NCBI GenBank assembly: GCA_002716645.1
Contig: PBBR01000020.1
Coordinates: 1-12,240 of the forward strand
DNA: 12,240 bases
Reading direction: 5' to 3'
From: Chloroflexota bacterium
GTDB taxonomy: Bacteria; Chloroflexota; Dehalococcoidia; UBA3495
Shown: positions 6,862 to 12,240 of the stretch, piece by piece
How positions within the stretch are numbered: the stretch's first letter is position 1
Layout of the letters: each line of letters starts with the position of its first letter
The notes under the pieces: generated by a model
What the model was told of the DNA's origin: nothing
Database searches by the model: none
The model's input: only the letters and a program-made list of their open reading frames with translations
Made by a program: the position numbers and the translations under genes

Positions 6862-8289
6862 TTAGTCGTTACGAACTCCTAAGTAGTCCTGCATTAGGTC
6901 TAGTAAGTACGCCACTCGCTGCTCGCTATCCGCTTCGCAATATATTCTTAGCAGAGGCTCAGTACCGGAAAACCTCGATGCGATCCAACCATCTGTCACA
7001 AGCAATTTGACCCCATCTAATTGTTCACACCCTAATATTTCTTGGTCTCCAATATGCGTCTGAGCAGCACATGCATTCAATTTTTCAATTAATCTATTCT
7101 TCTCTTTTAAATTAAATTTAATATCACGCCGTTCGTATGAGTGGTGGCCCACTATATCGAAGAGATCAGACATGAGGGACGAGACGCTTTTCCCTGTAGT
7201 AGCCATATTTTCTAATACCAAAAGTCCACTGAGGATACCGTCTCTCTCCGGAATATGCCCCCTGAATGCAAATCCTCCACTTTCCTCCCCGCCGATCACT
7301 GCATTAGTCTCCGACATTTTCGGACCAATAAATTTAAAGCCTACCCTCATTTCATGCACATCAACACCATATTTAGACGCTAATTTGTTTAACATATGCG
7401 AAGAAGTGATACCTTTTACAATATCTCCTCTTTCGCCTTTATGTTCAAGCATATACCAGGCTAATAATGAGAATGTTTCTAAAGTGCTCACAAAACTACC
7501 GGAATCGGATATAATGCCGACTCTATCAGCATCCCCATCCAATGCAATCCCAACTGATAAGTTATTATCTATAACTAAATTCGACAGTTCGAGCAGATTA
7601 TGCGCAATAGGTTCTGGCTGCTCCATACCAGGAAAACTTGGATTTACTTCACTATGAAGTTCTCGAACGGTCGTTAGTCCTCCTGATAGAAGCCTTCTAA
7701 TGTATCCAGAGCCAGATCCAAACATACTGTCTACACCCACATGCAGTCCCGCGTCCTTGATGAATTTCAGGCTTACCTGTTCTTCAATACTTTTGATATA
7801 CGGGGGATCTGGATCTATATCTACTAGCAGATCATTTGATCGCGCGGTACCCAACGGTATTTCATGTACAACATTTACCAAATCTATTTTGCACTCTAGT
7901 GCGTCAGTGATCTCTTGAGTTGCGCTACCCGCATATTCAGGTTTAAATTTAAATCCGTTCCAATTATGGGGGTTATGGCTGGCGGTTATAATAACTGCAC
8001 CCGCTGCTCTGTAATGCAATACATTAAAACTAACTACTGGTGTTGGAGCGGCCTTAGTACACAAGTAAACTTTAATATTGGACCCAGCCAAAACACTAGC
8101 TACCGCATCCGCAAAGTCTTTAGATAAGAATCTAGTGTCATACCCAATGACTACACCCTGCGAATCAATACCTATGGCTTTTAAATAATCTGCCAATCCT
8201 TGAGCACATTTGCGCACATTTTCAAATGTGAAATCATCCGCTATTAGCCCGCGCCAACCATCAGTCCCGAATTTTATCTGTCCAGCCAT
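6862..8289 (-). CDS. Phosphohexomutase (phosphoglucomutase/phosphomannomutase family)
   Basis: This 475-residue cytoplasmic enzyme of the alpha-D-phosphohexomutase superfamily has all four active-site loops: the phosphoserine loop TASHNPHNWNG with S104, the Mg-binding loop DGDADR at 251-256, the sugar-binding loop GGEESGG at 333-339, and the phosphate-binding loop RFSGTEPLLRIY at 439-450. The family moves phosphate between C6 and C1 of hexoses through a 1,6-bisphosphate. GEES in the sugar loop resembles phosphoglucomutases more than phosphoglucosamine mutase (GEQSGH) or PMM/PGM (GEMSGH), so glucose phosphate is the likelier substrate, but mannose phosphate cannot be excluded. GGAG (8298-8301, minus strand) lies 8 bases before the ATG. 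The metK terminator hairpin ends just upstream, and a candidate promoter lies within it. Confidence 0.93.
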   Translation of the reverse strand: MAGQIKFGTDGWRGLIADDFTFENVRKCAQGLADYLKAIGIDSQGVVIGYDTRFLSKDFADAVASVLAGSNIKVYLCTKAAPTPVVSFNVLHYRAAGAVIITASHNPHNWNGFKFKPEYAGSATQEITDALECKIDLVNVVHEIPLGTARSNDLLVDIDPDPPYIKSIEEQVSLKFIKDAGLHVGVDSMFGSGSGYIRRLLSGGLTTVRELHSEVNPSFPGMEQPEPIAHNLLELSNLVIDNNLSVGIALDGDADRVGIISDSGSFVSTLETFSLLAWYMLEHKGERGDIVKGITSSHMLNKLASKYGVDVHEMRVGFKFIGPKMSETNAVIGGEESGGFAFRGHIPERDGILSGLLVLENMATTGKSVSSLMSDLFDIVGHHSYERRDIKFNLKEKNRLIEKLNACAAQTHIGDQEILGCEQLDGVKLLVTDGWIASRFSGTEPLLRIYCEADSEQRVAYLLDLMQDYLGVRND

Positions 8290-8302
8290 TTAGTCTTCTC
8301 CA

Positions 8303-8351
8303 CAAAAAACCTCGCTTATAGTTTACCAATTAGGGTAATCAATAAGCGAGG
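8303..8351 (-). terminator. Intrinsic terminator after metK
   Basis: Read on the minus strand, CCTCGCTTAT (8351-8342) pairs perfectly with ATAAGCGAGG (8319-8310). An inner stem TTACC/GGTAA (8334-8338 with 8323-8327) can form inside it. Six T residues (8309-8304) follow directly. This is a textbook rho-independent terminator, 40 bases beyond the metK stop. The T-tract ends only a few bases before the ribosome-binding site of the phosphohexomutase gene, so the element could also act as an attenuator for transcripts that continue. Confidence 0.82.
8315..8342 (-). promoter_or_regulatory. Candidate sigma-70-type promoter for phosphohexomutase/CcdA genes
   Basis: On the minus strand TTGATT (8342-8337) and TATAAG (8320-8315) are separated by 16 bases, a good match to -35/-10 elements (4 of 6 and 5 of 6 bases). 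Transcription would start in or just after the T-tract, giving a short leader before the ATG at 8289. The -10 box uses bases of the 3' arm of the metK terminator hairpin, and the -35 box overlaps its 5' arm. A promoter is expected here because metK transcription should stop at the hairpin. This is inferred from sequence alone. Confidence 0.42.
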
Positions 8352-8391
8352 ATAATCAGAAAATCGAATCGTTAGCCAGACAGAACTTATC

Positions 8392-9606
8392 TTATAGACC
8401 AGCCTCAGATCTCAATATATCGGCTTTATCTGTTTGTTCCCAAGGCAAGTTCAAATCATCTCTACCGAAATGACCATATGCAGCTGTTTGATTATAGATT
8501 GGACGTCGCAAATTAAGGTTGCTGATTATAGCCGCAGGTCTCAGGTCAAAATGTTTATTAACCAGATTATCAATGGTTTGATTATCTATATGGTTAGTAT
8601 CAAATGTTTCAACAGAAACAGATATCGGCTGGGACATACCGATCGCGTATGAAACTATCACTTCGGCTCTGTCAGCCAACCCTGCCGCCACGATATTTTT
8701 CGCTACGTATCTTGCGGCATAGGCTCCTGATCTGTCGACTTTTGTAGGATCCTTTCCGGAAAACGCTCCTCCTCCGTGCCTCGCTATCCCACCATAGGTA
8801 TCTACAAGTATTTTCCTACCAGTCAAACCAGTATCTCCAGCAGGGCCGCCGATGACAAATCGGCCGCTTGGATTGATAAAATATTTAGTGTCATTATCTA
8901 GTAGATCGGATGAAATAATTTTATTTATGACATGTTCTTTGATATCTTTTTCTATCTGTTCGTTACTGACATCAGGATCATGTTGTGTACTTATGACCAC
9001 AGTATCTACCCTCTGAGGAACACCGAACTTGTATTCGACAGTCACCTGTGACTTACCATCAGGTCTGAGATAAGGTAGTGAGCCATCTTTTCGCACAGCA
9101 GCCAGTTGATGGACTAACCTATGAGACAAACTTACCGTTAAAGGCATCAGCTCTGGTGTTTCATTACAAGCAAAGCCGACCATCATACCTTGGTCACCAG
9201 CTCCCGTAGCGTCAAAATCTTCTTGAGAGTTACCATTTTGGTCTCGAACTTCCAACGCTTGAGTCACACCGGCGCTGATATCCGAAGACTGTCTTTGGAT
9301 CGAAACGCTTACGCCGCAACTAGTGGCATCGATACCATACTCCGAATTAACGTAGCCCGCGTTACGCAACTGGTCTCTTACTATAGTGGGGACATCTAGA
9401 AATACTGAAGTAGTTATTTCTCCCATTACAACCACTAGCCCGTTGGTAGTAGCCGTTTCACAAGCTACGCGACCCATAGGATCATTGCTTAGGACCGTAT
9501 CTAGAATGGCGTCCGATATCTGGTCACATAGTTTATCTGGATGACCTTCAGTGACCGACTCTGAAGTTAACAAATATTTTGGTGATTCACTAAATAATAA
9601 ACCCAT
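8392..9606 (-). CDS. metK: S-adenosylmethionine synthetase (methionine adenosyltransferase)
   Basis: This 404-residue cytoplasmic enzyme makes S-adenosylmethionine from methionine and ATP, releasing phosphate and pyrophosphate. All signatures are present: [12 protein letters not shown] with H22 and D24 at 14-25, the GAGDQGMM loop at 135-142, and the P-loop-like [16 protein letters not shown] at 278-293. Length is typical. The ATG is preceded by AGAGGAGA (9613-9620, minus strand), which overlaps the ahcY stop codon. The gap between the genes is 12 bases, so ahcY and metK are certainly co-transcribed and probably translationally coupled. No SAM riboswitch can fit between them. An intrinsic terminator follows the gene. 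Confidence 0.97.
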   Translation of the reverse strand: MGLLFSESPKYLLTSESVTEGHPDKLCDQISDAILDTVLSNDPMGRVACETATTNGLVVVMGEITTSVFLDVPTIVRDQLRNAGYVNSEYGIDATSCGVSVSIQRQSSDISAGVTQALEVRDQNGNSQEDFDATGAGDQGMMVGFACNETPELMPLTVSLSHRLVHQLAAVRKDGSLPYLRPDGKSQVTVEYKFGVPQRVDTVVISTQHDPDVSNEQIEKDIKEHVINKIISSDLLDNDTKYFINPSGRFVIGGPAGDTGLTGRKILVDTYGGIARHGGGAFSGKDPTKVDRSGAYAARYVAKNIVAAGLADRAEVIVSYAIGMSQPISVSVETFDTNHIDNQTIDNLVNKHFDLRPAAIISNLNLRRPIYNQTAAYGHFGRDDLNLPWEQTDKADILRSEAGL

Positions 9607-9618
9607 TATTAATCTCCT

Positions 9619-10998
<1,380 letters not shown>

Positions 10999-11352
10999 CT
11001 AATCTCCATATGAAGTTGGATTATTAGCTGCTATCCAATAAGGAGTTCCATCTTCTATATTGTACAAATTCTCAGTATCAAACCCCATGCTAGCTGCCAT
11101 TTCACAAGCAAGCCCGCTGCGGACTCCTGCCGCACATATGAATAGCAATCGCTTATCTTGGGGCACTTCGCCAATTCTATCTATAAAGTCATCTATTGGT
11201 ACGTTAATCGCACCTGTCGCGTGCCCAGTTACCCATTCATCATCACGCCTGACGTCTACGATAATTGTGTTCTCAGGATCAGACTCCAATATTTGCAGGG
11301 CTTCGTGTGAATCTACTCTGTAATAGGGTTCGCCAGGTTGCTGTCTAGGCAT
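10999..11352 (-). CDS. Single-domain rhodanese-like sulfurtransferase
   Basis: This 117-residue protein is one rhodanese domain and little else. It has the IIVDVRRDDEWVTGHATGAINVP segment typical of the fold (residues 30-52) and the active loop CAAGVRS starting at C73, which matches the C-x-x-G-x-R-S form that carries a persulfide on cysteine. No signal peptide or membrane segment is seen, so it is cytoplasmic. The ATG is chosen over a GTG 5 codons upstream. That GTG is the codon right after the mtnP stop, and the AGAGGTG between the two codons is a good ribosome-binding site for the ATG only. The gene lies 15 bases after mtnP and 108 before ahcY. Sulfur donor and acceptor are unknown. Position suggests a link to sulfur or methionine recycling, but that is an inference. 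Confidence 0.88.
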   Translation of the reverse strand: MPRQQPGEPYYRVDSHEALQILESDPENTIIVDVRRDDEWVTGHATGAINVPIDDFIDRIGEVPQDKRLLFICAAGVRSGLACEMAASMGFDTENLYNIEDGTPYWIAANNPTSYGD

Positions 11353-11367
11353 ATAAACACCTCTCAC

Positions 11368-12237
11368 CTAATTCATATATTTTCCAATAATTGGATTGAG
11401 TTTACTTTTAATGTTGGTAGGGATTTGGTCAGATCTCGTTATAATCGCGTCCTTCAACGCAGTACTACACAAACAATCGCTGACCTCGGGCAACAACGGG
11501 ACTACCCGTCGTATCATTTCTTTTGAATTTTCCACGTTCTTCATCAAGTTCTGTATGACCATATCCACAGTAACTGACTCATTATCAGCATGCCAACAAT
11601 CATAATCAGTAACCCAGGCCATTGTTGAGTAACAAATTTCAGCTTCTCTCGCTAACTTTGCTTCTGGAAGAGCGGTCATACCAATGATATCAGCACCCCA
11701 TGACCTATACATAAATGACTCTGCTTTAGTCGAGAAAGCAGGACCCTCCATAACTACCATCGTTCCATTCATGTGAGCCGTTATCTCTAATTCAGACGCC
11801 GCTTGTTCTATAGCTTTACCGATATTGGCACAAAATGGTTCTGCAAAAGACACGTGTACGACTAGCCCTTCTTCGAAGAATGTATTAGCCCTGAGTCGGG
11901 TTCTATCGATAATCTGATCTGGTATCACCAAATCCAACGGCGCAAGATCTTCTTTCAGACTACCTACAGCACTCACAGATATTATTCGGCGTACTCCTAG
12001 AGTCTTTAGCGCGTAAATGTTGGCCCTGACCGGTATATTCGTAGGATTAAGACGGTGTCCTCTACCGTGCCGGGGCAAGAAGGCTATTTTTACTCCATTA
12101 AGACTACCTAGGACAATATCATCACTAGGATTTCCAAATGGAGTATCTATCGAAGCATATTCAATAGACTCCAGCCCTTCCATTTCATAAAGGCCACTGC
12201 CTCCAATGATCGCTATATCTGCTTTAGGTGATTCCAT
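11368..12237 (-). CDS. mtnP: 5'-Methylthioadenosine phosphorylase
   Basis: This 289-residue enzyme of the purine nucleoside phosphorylase family 2 splits methylthioadenosine with phosphate into adenine and 5-methylthioribose 1-phosphate. Visible sites are IIGGSGLYEMEG (10-21), the phosphate-binding PRHGRGHRLNPTNIP (55-69), SAVGSL (89-94), MEGPAFSTKAES (163-174), IGMTALPEAKLAREAEICY (185-203) and VTDYDCWH (209-216). D211 and D213 and the GMT segment favour methylthioadenosine phosphorylase over plain purine nucleoside phosphorylase, although some relatives take methylthioinosine. The ATG lies 3 bases from the window edge, so its ribosome-binding site and promoter cannot be seen. The start fits the family, which begins a few residues before GGSG. 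It heads the visible part of the SAM-recycling cluster. Confidence 0.93.
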   Translation of the reverse strand: MESPKADIAIIGGSGLYEMEGLESIEYASIDTPFGNPSDDIVLGSLNGVKIAFLPRHGRGHRLNPTNIPVRANIYALKTLGVRRIISVSAVGSLKEDLAPLDLVIPDQIIDRTRLRANTFFEEGLVVHVSFAEPFCANIGKAIEQAASELEITAHMNGTMVVMEGPAFSTKAESFMYRSWGADIIGMTALPEAKLAREAEICYSTMAWVTDYDCWHADNESVTVDMVIQNLMKNVENSKEMIRRVVPLLPEVSDCLCSTALKDAIITRSDQIPTNIKSKLNPIIGKYMN

Positions 12238-12240
12238 CTG

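Noticed and set aside
7172..7657. A 161-codon open frame on the plus strand opposite the phosphohexomutase gene
   Set aside because: The opposite strand encodes all four conserved phosphohexomutase loops. The plus-strand translation is Ser/Pro-rich and unlike any known family.
6862..8289. Phosphoglucosamine mutase (glmM)
   Set aside because: The sugar-binding loop reads GEESGG, whereas GlmM has GEQSGH, so glucosamine phosphate is less likely as the substrate.
9607..9618. A SAM riboswitch directly before metK
   Set aside because: Only 12 bases separate ahcY and metK, too few for any known SAM aptamer. Any such control would have to act from the ahcY leader.
11353..11367. GTG immediately after the mtnP stop as the rhodanese start
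   Set aside because: It would have no ribosome-binding site of its own, while AGAGGTG between it and the ATG at 11352 is well placed for that ATG.

Overview
The window holds two tightly packed, convergent gene clusters from a bacterium of moderate to low GC content (ATA, AGA and AAA codons are common). All recognisable genes are core housekeeping types. Gene order, a short-type S-adenosylhomocysteine hydrolase and a bacterial 5'-methylthioadenosine phosphorylase would fit a Chloroflexota (Dehalococcoidia/SAR202-like) genome. That assignment is an inference from protein style, not a phylogeny. I see no mobile element, CRISPR array, tRNA, rRNA or phage gene, and no stretch over 300 bases lacks a gene.

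Plus strand, 1 to about 5967: the distal part of the spc/alpha ribosomal operon. It runs adk (C-terminal end only), map, infA, rpmJ (37 codons), rpsM, rpsK, rpsD, rpoA, rplQ, truA, rplM and rpsI. Gaps are 1 to 43 bases, and several Shine-Dalgarno sequences lie inside the last codons of the gene before. No internal promoter is evident. The operon ends in a strong hairpin (5929-5967) whose two arms make it a terminator for both strands.

Minus strand, read from 12237 down to 5979: mtnP, a single-domain rhodanese, ahcY, metK, a phosphohexomutase and a CcdA-like membrane protein. The first four form an S-adenosylmethionine (SAM) module. MetK makes SAM, AhcY removes the S-adenosylhomocysteine (SAH) left by methyl transfer, and MtnP removes the methylthioadenosine left by polyamine or related synthesis. 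The rhodanese is an unassigned sulfur-handling partner. A 108-base gap before ahcY is the only sizeable gap inside this module and can fold, so it is the best place for a promoter or regulatory leader. Downstream of metK is an intrinsic terminator, and a good promoter for the phosphohexomutase/CcdA pair appears to be built from the same bases.

I did not find a convincing undescribed system. The most interesting leads are the overlapping terminator/promoter after metK, the structured ahcY leader, and the rhodanese placed between two SAM by-product recycling enzymes.
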